Part shown: positions 1 to 10,470 of the stretch, piece after piece
How the letters are laid out: the number at the start of each line of letters is the position of its first letter
Position numbering within the stretch: the stretch's first letter is position 1
Source: Phascolomyces articulosus
Taxonomy: Eukaryota; Mucoromycota; Mucoromycetes; Mucorales; Lichtheimiaceae
Direction of reading: 5' to 3'
DNA length: 64,000 nt
Assembly (NCBI GenBank): GCA_025677815.1
Contig: JAIXMP010000014.1
Span: 682,001-746,000, forward strand
Program-made: the position numbers and the translations under genes
The notes under the pieces: generated by a model
Databases searched by the model: none
What the model was told of the DNA's origin: nothing
Seen by the model: the letters and a program-made list of their open reading frames with translations, nothing else

Positions 1-61
1 ACTAGTCAATAAATAAAACAAATATATGAATATATGTACATGTATATAAGAATAAATTGCT

Positions 62-454
62 CTATCTATTGTATTCAAAACTCATATGATCCTTCACTAT
101 TTCCTGTAATATCGCATAACGAAACGACGAATTACCTTGAGTAATTGCATAAAACGGTCGCGTTGCAACAAAGTTTAAAATATTCTCCCACCGAATTTCA
201 GTACCTAATTTTATATGCATACTTTTGACATGACTGTTCTTTATATACGAAGCATAGGGAAAAAGATCTGGTACGATGGCATTATGATTGATTGATATGT
301 GAGACCACAATGGCGCCCAGTTCAATACCATGGAACGAAATGGTCGATTGACAGCACATAAACGCCAACATTCGCGGTACGTCAGATACCGGAGAATCTC
401 GTCTTGTATGTCGATAGGTAATGAGGGAAGTTGTTGTACTTTGTACCCTATCAT
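62..454 (-). pseudogene. F-box protein fragment, copy 1 (N-terminal part)
   Basis: An open frame of 130 codons begins at 454 and carries an F-box near residues 8-50 (LPSLPIDIQDEILRYL, then RECWRLCAVNRPFRSMVLNW, then APLW). F-box domains bind Skp1 and bring substrates to SCF ubiquitin ligases. The frame stops at TAG (62-64), long before the leucine-rich repeats that normally follow in this family, and no convincing splice donor was found before the window edge. It is either a truncated relic or the first exon of a gene running off the left end. A second, more damaged copy in the same orientation lies immediately to the right, so the two look like a tandem duplication. Confidence 0.6.
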
Positions 455-599
455 GATATTTTTTTTACATATAGAACGGGGGAGGGTTCATACAAGGAAA
501 AAAAAAATATTTGACACAAAGTAGGCGTTATTCGAATTGCTGCATTTGTTACTTAAAATAAAAAATAAAATCTTCCATGCAACCAGTCGTATTTATCAA

Positions 600-1977
600 A
601 TGAAAAAATGGATAGGGTCCATAGGTTTTAGATTGTGTTCTTGAAATACCGTCTTGCAGTTTGATTGTCACTGGACGAAAAAGGAAATTACTATGGAGAT
701 GGGTACATTCACGCTCATGTTCAATCCGTTCAAATAAGACAGTATCTGAACAACCTTATAATGAAATTCTGGTGATGTGATGTTGTCGATACGTAAAGTT
801 TTTTGTAATTGCGGGTTCCTTATACGATGAAATAATCGTATTAATCCATCTTTTGTGATGTTTTACAGTATTCCACTTTGAGTTTTCCTAGCTAAACGAC
901 ACAAAGATTTCATTTCAATGGTTGAAACTATTGCTGTCATTGTTAGAAAACAAGCGGTCAACCCTACGATCATCCATCCATGCTAAGAATTTCGACATAA
1001 TAGTTGACAAATGGCTATTCCCGGTAGTTATGTGAGAAAGAAATGTGCAAAAATACGCATTGTCATTCGTAAGATACTCTAGACAAAAGTCGAGGTAAAG
1101 GTTTTTAACGATGAAAAGTGTAAACGAAAAAGTAGTTTCAAGTATAAATTACATACTACCCCTGTAATATCAAGTGACACGAACTGTTCACTAAATTCTT
1201 CTGTACATAATAATAAAGTTAAATCAATGATATCATCCATAAACCCAATATCACGAGCAATAAAGTGTCGTAGCACAGGTAATGATGAGAAAGAGGAGGC
1301 TCCTTTTCCTTTTCCTTCAGTTATTACCGTTGTCATTGTTAATGAACTACCACCAAAGTCACCATCATCATCCTCAATTTCTGGACCATTCTTCCCTTTA
1401 CTATAGATGGGTAATGGTGGTATAAAAGCAGCAAGCGGATTCACCCTGTTATATTGTCTATTGTATCCATCAAGAATAAATGTGGGAAGTTCAGAAACGG
1501 CGTATCGTAAAAAGCGTAGCAATAAGGCTGTACTCTATTGTAAGTGGAGTTGCTTTTCTGATTTTTCTACCAATCCACCAGAGTTATTCACAAGTGCTAA
1601 ATTCGATGACGCAGACTTACGGTGAGTGATAGCATAAAATGATTGCACTGAAATAAAATCCAATATATTGTTAAAGCGGGTTTTATAACCTTCATGGAGA
1701 TGCATACTTTTGACGTATTCTTTTTTTTTTACGAAGGAAGTGCAGGGTAAAAGATCCGGCACGATGAAATATTATGTGAGACGACCATAATGACGCCTAG
1801 TTCAACATCATGAAACGAAATACTTGATTGACAGCAGCTAATCGTCAACATTCCCGACACGTTAAATGTTGAAGGATTTCGTCTTGTATATCGATAGGTA
1901 ATGACGGAAGATATTATTTGTCTACAACAGGTACGAAAAAAAATCGTTTGGTGCCAAGGGGATTGAAATAGCGTCAT
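600..1977 (-). pseudogene. F-box/LRR pseudogene, copy 2
   Basis: Reverse-strand reading gives a degenerate version of the neighbouring F-box gene: PIDIQDEILQHLTCREC is followed by TGA (1845-1847) where copy 1 has Trp, and LN is followed by TAG (1797-1799) where copy 1 has the Trp of LNWAPLW. A frame change then leads into a stretch at 1535-1762 with VKSMHLHEGYKTRFNNILDF, which parallels VKSMHIKLGTEIRWENILNF of copy 1. Further downstream, 1079-1522 and about 600-1000 read as leucine-rich-repeat-like sequence (PVLRHFIARDIGFMDDIIDL, then a broken C-terminal part). Several stops and at least one frameshift mean it cannot make a full protein. It once encoded an F-box/LRR substrate adaptor. Confidence 0.7.
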
Positions 1978-3275
1978 TTGAATTTACACCAGTTCCAGCA
2001 ATGCATCTATAAATATTTGTTTGGATCCATAACAACAAATATGAATATGCTTATCATTTGAAATGGATGTCTGTTTTATAGATTGCCTCGCCTTTTGACT
2101 AGCTTATAGGCTCTCTATTTTTTTTATCCAAAGATATTGCAAGTTATATACTGATGCATCATTGTGTATGATGGACCAAATGATGAGATATAAATAACCT
2201 ATGCAGTATGCAAGAGAAACTTTATTGAAGTTCACTTGCTACAATGTTTGCATGTGTTGTATCAGTATATTCCGCGCAGTTATGTCACATAGCCTCGCCA
2301 TGATCATGATAACAATAAAAGAAGTAGTCTATTCTCCTTTAAGCACAAAATTATGGTTTTTTAATCAATGTACAAATATGCATACATTAAAATTACATCA
2401 TCTATATGAACATAATGTATGGTATCATCCGTCCAAAACGACACCATTTTTCATAATATATTATTTGGCTTGAGTAATAAAGTCTTCCTTGTCGTAATCT
2501 TAGTGTCTAATTGATGTATCAGCCGTGATGTTCTTTTATTATTGATCATCCAAAATGTAACTATCGCAAAAAAAAGTGTTTTACAATTCAATCCATTGTC
2601 CTGATGACATCTTTTTTTTACTAAATTGATTAACCTTGTCAAGAATAGGATAAATGGGAGATTTCATATTATTTTTATTTTACCCAGTGAATGGCATAAT
2701 GATATGATGATTATGATTATTTAAAACAATCTATCAATTTGGGGCACAAAAAAAAATTGCACCTGTGAAAAAATATAAAAGGTATCGAAAAATAGAAAAA
2801 TAAAGACAATAAAAGAATACGTCGAGACTGTTATATGATTTTATTTCAATCAAAATAATGATGATCAAACTATCTAATAAAACTGAGGTCCTTTTATACT
2901 TTTCGGTGAGATATACATCTCTTATTATTTCTTTATATATATTATTGTTGTGTTCGTATTTGTATTAGAGATATTGTCGATGATGAGAACTGCTCTTATT
3001 ATCTTACACCTGTCCATGACACAAGGCGTTTATGAACCCCTTATTCTTATTATTTTATTCGCATGCCTTGTTCGGTACATCTGTTCCAATGTACCTGGTC
3101 ATGGCGTTAATCTTATTTTTATTCTTGTTTTTACATCATCCTATTTTGGATGTGTCACAGATTTTACTTATTTATTATATCCGATCTTACGGACAAGACA
3201 AGCAGAATCCTTGTACTTTTTTTTTTAAAAAAAACCTTGTTCACTACCCCTTTTAAAGCACTCCTTCCAAGACAC
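1978..3275. other. Intergenic, no gene seen
   Basis: AT-rich sequence of about 1.3 kb between the F-box pseudogene and the PD-(D/E)XK-like gene. Open frames here are short, overlap on both strands and match no family I recognise. Runs such as the T and A tracts near 3220-3235 give fortuitous ORFs. Confidence 0.5.
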
Positions 3276-4643
3276 TTACCTATGACACTGTTCCCATTCC
3301 TTGATAAATTCTTCAATAAAATCCATGTCTGTTTTTTCTTGTAAAGGTTCAAGAGTTGGCAATACTAAAGTACTTGATCGTCCTCGTGTTGGTGCGACAT
3401 CCTGAAGCAAAGATCTAGGCTCAGGCATTGTGAACGATATATCAACTGGACCTTGAGTATACTTTTGAAGACACACAGAAGAATATGTTACACCGGCATT
3501 AGCATATCTACATGCAAGTTTGCTTCTTGGTTTTTCATCGTCCTCTAACACATCCATTATCCTTTTGAGTTGTTGTTGTGTCTCCCTACACACATCAACC
3601 AAAACATCCACTGTCTCTTCTTCTTTACGAATTTCATTCTTTAATACATTTTTTGCAATGGTATACAATAACTGAACTGTTACATCGTGTTTATATTCCA
3701 GTGCCTGTATTGAAGGTTCTTGCTTTGTCAAGACATAACCAAGTGCTAACAATGGGTCAAGTGAAACACTGTCACTGTCGTTACTGTTGCTATCATTGTC
3801 GTTGTTGTCGTTGTTGTCGTTGCCATTGCTGTTGTTGTTACGAGATGAATGAGAAGAAGAGGGGGAACCAAGAGTATTATCAACACTGGCAGGAGTCATA
3901 ATATAATGTTTTGTAGCGTAATACTTGGATGGCAACATTTTGATATAACTCATTTCTGTATCTTGAAAATCTTGTTGATACTATCTAGTTACGAATGGAC
4001 TTGATACAGAGTGTAACTGCAACTGATTATATTCCATATTTGTTGTAGATGTTAGCATAATATTGTTGTAGACGTTAGCACAATATTGTTGTAGTCTGTA
4101 CATAAAAGAGGGATCAACCACGTTTTGAATCTCAACAAGAATAGGCGGTAGTGATTCAGTTGGAATATCCGGGCAGTACAAAATGTCACTACGGGTACCA
4201 ATAAAGCAATCGGCATTCTGCGACGAATACTTTTTTTCAGCTTGTTTTCTTGTTAATTATTATTATTTTTTTTTTTTGCGTAAGTTTATGTGTTACCGGT
4301 TAGGTGGTATTCTAGTCAAGGTTAACTTGCGCCAAAAGACCAAGGCTTGAGTTATACAAAGGCTTGGGTGTATAAATAGCCTCTAAGTCCAAATTAATAA
4401 AAATAAGCTTTCTTTCACCTTATTTTCTACTGTATCATAAATTGACCTAGAAAACTATTATAGACTTGGGTTTAGTCTATAACATTATGCCACTAGTCAT
4501 CCAAGTTTCCTAAACACAACTTACCAATTATTGAAGATACAAGAATATCTAAAATTTTCGGATGATCCAGCATTGCTTTTGACATCGAATCTGTACCAGA
4601 TCTGTTTTTATATGGTATCACCAAATTCAGTAAACTAGGATCT
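3276..4643 (-). pseudogene. PD-(D/E)XK-like nuclease-family gene interrupted by an in-frame TAG
   Basis: Three pieces form one coding unit on the reverse strand. The most 5' exon (about 4537-4630) reads IPYKNRSGTDSMSKAMLDHP and ends at a GTAAGT donor. The next exon starts near 4231 after a TAG-less AAAG acceptor and contains IGTRSDILYC, then LPPILVEIQNVVDPSFMYRL. The E-x-Q in VEIQN is the core signature of PD-(D/E)XK (Rpn/transposase-type) nuclease folds. The frame meets TAG at 3981-3983 and then continues in exactly the same frame to 3276, with LDPLLALGYVLTKQEPSIQA and a coiled, charged segment that resemble the C-terminal half of a family expanded in Mucorales (family recalled, not searched). 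Either the gene is dead or the stop is read through. An asparagine/serine tract lies in the middle. The roughly 300-nt gap before exon 2 is long for this genome. Confidence 0.55.
4458..4482. repeat. Inverted repeat inside the long gap of the PD-(D/E)XK-like gene
   Basis: TTATAGACT and AGTCTATAA form a perfect 9-bp stem with a 7-nt loop. Nearby are direct repeats of AAGGCTTG (about 4342 and 4359) and a TATAAATA box (about 4370). Together these suggest a small inserted element rather than ordinary intron. Confidence 0.45.
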
Positions 4644-5868
4644 TTTTCAGTAAAGAGTAGTTAGTGGAAACTCCCAATTTTTTTTTTGTTTCAAAACTTA
4701 CCCATGACGTAAGTGATTGATAATGTGTAATGGATAGTGAATGGGTACTGCTTTAGTTATGATAAATATAATGGTTAATACATACTAATTTCGAGCGTAA
4801 GGTAAAATGATTATTTTGTGGTAAAGTAAAACAAATGGGAGGTGATTATTACAATGGATTTTTTATTTTGATAACTGGGAGCGATTGATTATTGTCCCGT
4901 GAAATTACCATTTTTGTACTTTAAGAAATTTTTATAATCACTTCAGTTCCCGGTTGAGTTTGAAAAATATTGAGAAAAAAGAACTTTCCTTGTCTCTATA
5001 TAAATCGACTACCGCGAATGCAATGGATGTGCGTGCTATACGACGTGTATTTTATTATTATTATTGAGGAAAAAGAAAAAAAAACGATTTTTATACGATG
5101 GATGACAACGAAATGAAAATAACAAGTCATGGGCGCGTAATGGATTAAAAAAAAACAGCATGAACGACAACATCTTTGACAATAAAAACTGTCATATACA
5201 ATAAAGATGAGTACATTACAAGGCATCTACTTAACTATTTCGATCATATAATATCCAAGATATGTAGAAAAAGTTATACAGAGTGTAGATGTAAAAGTTT
5301 CGGTGGAATTAGAGTGAAAATGGGACTTTCTATGTATTATTATGTTTTATTACGGTTATTATTAAAATAATAACCTTGTGTGCTACTTATACGTTTTCTT
5401 ATATATCGGTTTGCCTGGACAACGAGCACTCCAATAACTCGATTGATTATTATATGTAAATAAATAAAAATTTGGACTGGTTAAACAAAAATGGGATAAC
5501 GAAACAGGATAAACCTTTTTTTTCACATGATTATACGTTTGAATTGTTTTTGTTTCTTAAAAGATGTTTCAGCCCTTTTCCTTTGCCTGGACCTTAAAAA
5601 ATGTTTTTTTTTCTCTATTGGATGAATAAGCCGTTTTTACATAATACAATATGCAAAAAAATTTGAAATGGATAACCCATCCGGTTTAACAAATAATAAA
5701 AAAATTGGGGTGATCTTTTTTTAATAAATATATTGATTATATAAGAGTATTTACAAATTTACACAAAATAGATAGTAAAAAAAACAATGAAATGTGAGGG
5801 GAGGGAAATGACTAATAAAGAAGTACATAATAAATAATGAAATGAAATGAAATGAAATGAAATGAGAC
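4644..5868. other. Intergenic with an AATGA microsatellite
   Basis: No convincing gene. An upstream exon of the PD-(D/E)XK-like gene may lie near 4710-4760 (a good GTAAGT donor follows ATGG on the reverse strand), but no start codon could be fixed. A pentanucleotide AATGA tandem repeat occupies 5836-5865, directly after the stop of the RhoGEF gene. Confidence 0.5.
5836..5865. repeat. AATGA pentanucleotide repeat
   Basis: Six perfect AATGA units beside the RhoGEF stop codon. Confidence 0.85.
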
Positions 5869-6941
5869 CTATTTTTGGGCATAATTCATAGCTATTGCCA
5901 AACCATCCACAATTTTTTGTGCTTTGACAATATCATTATAATCACGAGCATGTGGATTTGTATGTCGTACAAGATCTAATAAATAATAAAAAAAAGAAAA
6001 CAATGAGTCGTTTATATATTAATCAAAATAAAAAGAGGATATTTTTTTTTTTGCTTTACCTGTTAACAAGAGATTATATCGAGCGACACGTTGGATAGGA
6101 ATAATCAAATAATCATCCATTGAAAATTGTCTTGTTTCTCTTCTTTCCAATAATTTCTATCATTATATATATAATGGACATGGTTAATTCCTGTAATTAA
6201 TAGGATAATGTTCAAAAAAAAAAACTTACTTCATGATATCGTTTATATCCTTTGTTATGTCGCCTACTTTTCAATAATTTTACATTTTCTTTATAATCCA
6301 AAGCACATCGTAAAAAGACAACCATATCCCTTGCCATTTCACACATGGTTTCACCTATACAAACACCATCTACACAACCTCCCGTTGATTGATCTTGTAC
6401 ATTCATTAAAAGATGAATAGGTGAATCAGGATTATCAAATTGAAAATATTGTAATTTTTGTAATAATTTGGCTGAAAATTGTAATAAATCAAACAAGTTG
6501 GCAAAGAGGTCGAAATCTTCTTTTTTAACAAATGGAGAATTCCTTGCAATGGCTGTCACTAGTGCATCGTGAAACATCTATAGTGTTTTTTTAAAAAAAG
6601 TCAGTCAGTCTTTCTCTCCAAATGGCGATAATAATTATCCCAAAAAAAGAGAAAAAAAAAAGAACTTTACCACTCTGGCAAAATAAAGTTGATTCCAAAA
6701 TGTCACTTCCGTTGTATATAATTCTTGTAATATAAATTTTCTTGTCATTGCATATTTCATTTTCTTTTCTTCGGTAATACCCGTACAGGGTCTTGGAGGT
6801 GGTATGTTCATTAAAGCTTGATCAATGGAATGTTTCCAAACACCTAATGCTTTTTTTTCTTTTCGTTGACTAACACGACGTCGTAATTGCATGGTTCTAG
6901 GTGGTATCCTGGGAGAGGAGGAAGAAGAAGAAGAAGAGGAA

Positions 6942-6974
<33 letters not shown>

Positions 6975-7864
6975 AATGAACAAGAACAAGGATTTGTATT
7001 GGATGATCGTTCTTGTAATACTGTGGATTCTTTACTTCTTTTTAAGAATGAAGGACCAGGTTGGCTTCGTTCCATGACATCATCGATACTGAGGACTTTA
7101 ACAGTACCAGTATGTCGTAACTGTTGTCGTTGTTGTTGTCGAAGATCCATAGGTGGATCTCTCCCACCTCTTCGTTGTTGATTTTGATTATGTTTTGATA
7201 AGAGTTCTTGTTCATCCATGTTAGCTACTGATGGACAACTGGAACGTCGACGTAAAGGTGGATGAGGGACTAATCGAGGTGGAGGTTCAGGCGGCTCTAT
7301 AGTTGCCCCATGAGTAGGAGAGGATTCAAAATAACCTGTACGTTTTGATTGTGCATCATAAACACTACTTGTTAATGGAGGACTTGAATGTCGTTTGGGA
7401 GGTCTTATATGAGGCAATTTGTGCTTACTTGCAGTACTACTGGTTGTTGCTGTAGATAGAGTAGATGAGGTAGTACTGGTAGAGGATATACTATTGATAG
7501 AGGTAGTGGATTGTGCATCTCCATTCATGACAGGAGAAGGAGGTGCTGTTTTTGGCCATGGAAATGCTGCATCATCAAGAGCTTTCAAATTAAATTGTTT
7601 TTTCTTTCGTAAACCAATAGTCCAAGAACGATGGCGATGGTGATCATTGTTTTCTGTAGTAGTTGAAAAGATAGAATCGGTAGGAGTAGTAGGTGTAACA
7701 ATGGATGTATCTGTACTATTATCGTCGTCGTCCGTATTACTATAAAAACTACTATGATAACTGATGCTCTCACTACCACTTCGATGACGTTGGTGACCTT
7801 GATGATGATTAGGACATATTTTAAGTTTAGCAAATTCTTGTAAACTTTCGCATCGACGTGGCAT
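5869..7864 (-). CDS. RhoGEF (DH-domain) protein
   Basis: Predicted to activate Rho/Cdc42-type GTPases by catalysing GDP release, acting at the cell cortex. Exons on the reverse strand: 7864-6671, 6577-6230, 6156-6060, 5975-5869, giving 581 residues with every junction in frame. The first about 365 residues are disordered: Thr/Ser-rich, proline-rich, and a long poly-serine run (about residues 295-315). The DH domain follows: TRKFILQELYTTEVTFWNQL matches the CR1 helix, and QFSMDDYLIIPIQRVARYNL matches the conserved CR3 region (PxQRxxRY). The protein ends about 35 residues later with AMNYAQK and TAG, so no PH domain follows the DH domain, unlike most Dbl-family GEFs. The start at 7864 is the first ATG in a long open frame. 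Confidence 0.85.
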
Positions 7865-8267
7865 TCGAATAATTTACGAAATGACTGGAAAAAAAAAGTA
7901 AAGAAAATGTGTGTGTGTGGTTTGTTGTTTTAAGAGAAATAAAAGGAAAAAAAAAAAAAAAAAAGATGAAAAATAGGCCTGCATATATATTCCCCCAAAA
8001 AGAAAAAAGGAAAAAAGAAAACAATTTTTTTTTATTATAATATTATTGATCATCGCTTCACGTAAATCATTATAAATAATTTGGGCTTTTGAGACATGAC
8101 CTATTGAAAAAGTTTTTATATGAAAAAATGAATGGACCCGAAAAGAAAAAGAGACCCTAAATATGTAAAGGCTGTCAAATTTTTACTTTTCTGGGATAAA
8201 ATTCCCAACGGGAAACGGGATAGGGTGTATCCGAAACATACCTTATTTAGAGTTATGAATTCGTCAT

Positions 8268-8288
8268 GCTGCTTTTTTAATAAGCAGC
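8268..8288. repeat. Short perfect hairpin
   Basis: GCTGCTT and AAGCAGC form a 7-bp perfect stem around a 7-nt AT-rich loop. It lies in the divergent promoter region and has no assigned function. Confidence 0.5.
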
Positions 8289-8529
8289 GACAAACCTAGG
8301 ACTTGTGACGAACAACGTGGTCAGGATCACCATCTTCTTCTTCCTCACCTTCTTCATCATCATACCTTTTTTATAAAACCCCCCTTTATACATCATCCTC
8401 CCCCTACTGTTTCAAGATACAATTATTGATTAATTACATATATATATTCAACACTTTAAATTACTTGTATTTTAATATCACGACACAAAGAAAAAAAAAA
8501 TTATTACATTACCGACTTTTACATAGTAC

Positions 8530-8544
8530 ACGCGTTTTTACTAC
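8530..8544 (+). promoter_or_regulatory. ACGCGT (MCB-type) element upstream of LCL2-like gene
   Basis: The 15-mer ACGCGTTTTTACTAC is found 52 nt before the start codon. The identical 15-mer occurs at 28656-28670 upstream of cullin-1. ACGCGT is the core of the MluI cell-cycle box bound by MBF in yeasts; whether it works so here is inferred. Confidence 0.4.
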
Positions 8545-8595
8545 ATATTCATACATATAACGCATATATATATATATATATATATAACATATAGA

Positions 8596-9084
8596 ATGCA
8601 AAACCTATTCCTTATTATAACGACATTCTTCATGGTGTTTCCCATGGTGACTTTTGGATTTGAATTTAAAAATATTATATTTGGAGGAAATAATAATAAT
8701 GATCAACAAGATGGTGGAAATGAATTGTTTGGCATGGCTGAATCAAAAAGACAAAGACGATCGGATCTATTCAATACATTCGTCGGTATGTAAAACTATT
8801 TTTAAGATGAGGACAAAGAGGTCCCTTTATTAAAAAAAACAAGGAACTATTAATGGAAAAAAAAACAATAACAATCAAATTATATATTATTAGAGGATTG
8901 TAAAGGATATATTTGTGAATCTTCTTTAATAACAACAACAACCAATATGGGACAAGAACAAGAACAAGATATTATTATTCAATGTGTTGATAAACCAATC
9001 GATTGTCCATGTCCACATCCATTAGAAAATAAGCAATATATTGGAGATTGGTATGCATGTGTGAGAACGAGAACTGGTCTCTAA
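8596..9084 (+). CDS. LCL2: LCL2-like small secretory protein
   Basis: Exons 8596-8785 and 8894-9084 give 126 residues, close to the usual size of the LCL2 (long chronological lifespan 2) family. The N-terminus is a clear signal peptide (LFLIITTFFMVFPMVTFGFE). The cysteine-rich second exon has CKGYICESS, then QCVDKPIDCPCPHP and YACV, matching the family pattern of C-x3-YxC, CV-x-PxDCPCPxP and a final CV. LCL2 proteins are thought to act in endoplasmic-reticulum quality control in yeast. The other acceptor (8896) would cause an immediate stop, so 8894 is chosen. A glutamine/glutamate and threonine insertion in exon 2 is not typical. The identification rests on motif recognition. Confidence 0.75.
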
Positions 9085-9405
9085 CACGTTTCGGTTGATC
9101 CGGAGCCCGCCCTTTTTTTTTTTGTTTTGTTTCGTTTAAGGGGGTATTCACTTTTTTGTCATTGATCAAATAAAATCATTGTGTGTTGTCCAACTTTTAT
9201 TATATCATCAGCCATTTATATAATCTGTGTTGTTTTTTTTCTCTTTTACATAGTTGCATATATTTATATAAAACGTTTCTTATTATTTAAATTCTCTTTT
9301 TTTTCTTCTTCTTCCCTTTTTCTCTTTTCTTTTTCAATTTTATAATTCACAAGAATTTACTTTTATATATATATATATACATACCATACTTCTTTATTAT
9401 ATATA
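9085..9405. other. Intergenic, pyrimidine-rich leader
   Basis: About 320 nt holding the 3' end of the LCL2-like gene and, from about 9290, a strongly T/C-rich tract that is the likely 5' leader of the CCCH gene. No further gene seen. Confidence 0.5.
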
Positions 9406-10470
9406 ATGATGATCATGCCAACACCTCTTACTACTACTTCTTTAACATCATCACCACCACCACCACCACCACCATCATCAACAACTGCAACATTGGTAAT
9501 GAACAACAATAAAAACAATATGATGAGCGACAACAACAATAACAATGATAATAATCCAACATCACAAAAGCAAACCGTTTTGTATAAAACCGAATATTGT
9601 CGAAATTGGACTGAACTAGGACATTGCCGTTATGGGAAAAAATGTCGATATGCTCATGGAGATTGTGAACTTCGTGTGGTGCCTCGTCATAGTCGATATA
9701 AAACACAAATTTGTCGTGCTTATCATGTTGACGGCGCGTGTCCTTATGGTGTACGTTGTACCTTTATTCATGATTACAATATTAACAGTGACAACATGAT
9801 GGTGATTGACGACAATGAAGAGAATGATCAAGATATGACGTTGATGGAAGATTGTACTGATATGACTTGGATGACGATGGAACAACAGCTACAACAACCA
9901 CAAAAGAAAATGAATAATAATAATTGGAAACAATTACCTATACCTTCCAATCGAACGGATTCACGCTTTTTTAAACGTGCTACAATGATAACAACAAAGA
10001 GAATAGATGAAGAACAACCTTCTTTCATAATGATGCCAACAACAACAACAACAACAACAGCCACTCTTCCACAACAAAACAATCATCGACGTTTCAGTAT
10101 TGGTAGTCACAATAGTAGTAATGGTGACGCTAGCATTACTTCTTCATCATCCACATCTCTCTCTTCCTCCATCTCTTCATCTTCTACAAGTAGTAGTAGT
10201 CATAGTTCTTCTTCATCTACTACAAAGCCATCCTCTCTTTTGTTTAATCATGCTTCTTGGGATGAATTTTTACCATCTTCTTTTGCTCCAATAACAACAA
10301 TGGATCATGGTTTGTTCTCATCTTCATCATCATCAACTCAACAACAAGAACCTCATCTTCAACATGAATATTTTTCTACTCTTTTCGAACAACAAGATAA
10401 GAACAACAAACTTGTCTTTCCTCCTTTTTCTCCTCCACACCATTATTTACCTAATGATATCTTTTATTAA
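9406..10470 (+). CDS. Tandem CCCH zinc-finger protein (tristetraprolin type)
   Basis: A single-exon gene of 354 residues. Two fingers with spacing C-x8-C-x5-C-x3-H lie at about residues 65-84 and 103-122, each preceded by the hallmark lead-in YKTEYC or YKTQIC, with an 18-residue linker containing GDCELR. This is the signature of tristetraprolin/Cth1-Cth2/Zfs1 proteins, which bind AU-rich elements (UAUUUAU) in mRNA 3' UTRs and recruit decay factors. All eight zinc ligands are present. The rest is low complexity: proline and asparagine runs before the fingers, and Gln, Thr and a long Ser-rich stretch after them, probably a phosphorylated regulatory tail. Many short tracts could be mistaken for coding on the other strand; those are shadows. 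Confidence 0.92.
   Translation: MMIMPTPLTTTSLTSSPPPPPPPSSTTATLVMNNNKNNMMSDNNNNNDNNPTSQKQTVLYKTEYCRNWTELGHCRYGKKCRYAHGDCELRVVPRHSRYKTQICRAYHVDGACPYGVRCTFIHDYNINSDNMMVIDDNEENDQDMTLMEDCTDMTWMTMEQQLQQPQKKMNNNNWKQLPIPSNRTDSRFFKRATMITTKRIDEEQPSFIMMPTTTTTTTATLPQQNNHRRFSIGSHNSSNGDASITSSSSTSLSSSISSSSTSSSSHSSSSSTTKPSSLLFNHASWDEFLPSSFAPITTMDHGLFSSSSSSTQQQEPHLQHEYFSTLFEQQDKNNKLVFPPFSPPHHYLPNDIFY

Larger units (their letters stand above)
7865..8595. other. Intergenic between RhoGEF and LCL2-like gene
   Basis: A divergent promoter region of about 730 nt. It contains a perfect 7-bp hairpin (8268-8288), a short reverse-strand frame with an acidic, codon-optimised look (8296-8364), an ACGCGT element at 8530 and a (TA)n run at about 8564-8586 just before the LCL2-like start codon. 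Confidence 0.6.

Noticed and set aside
6891..7181. Forward frame with poly-Glu and poly-Asp
   Set aside because: Antisense of the poly-serine run in the RhoGEF gene.
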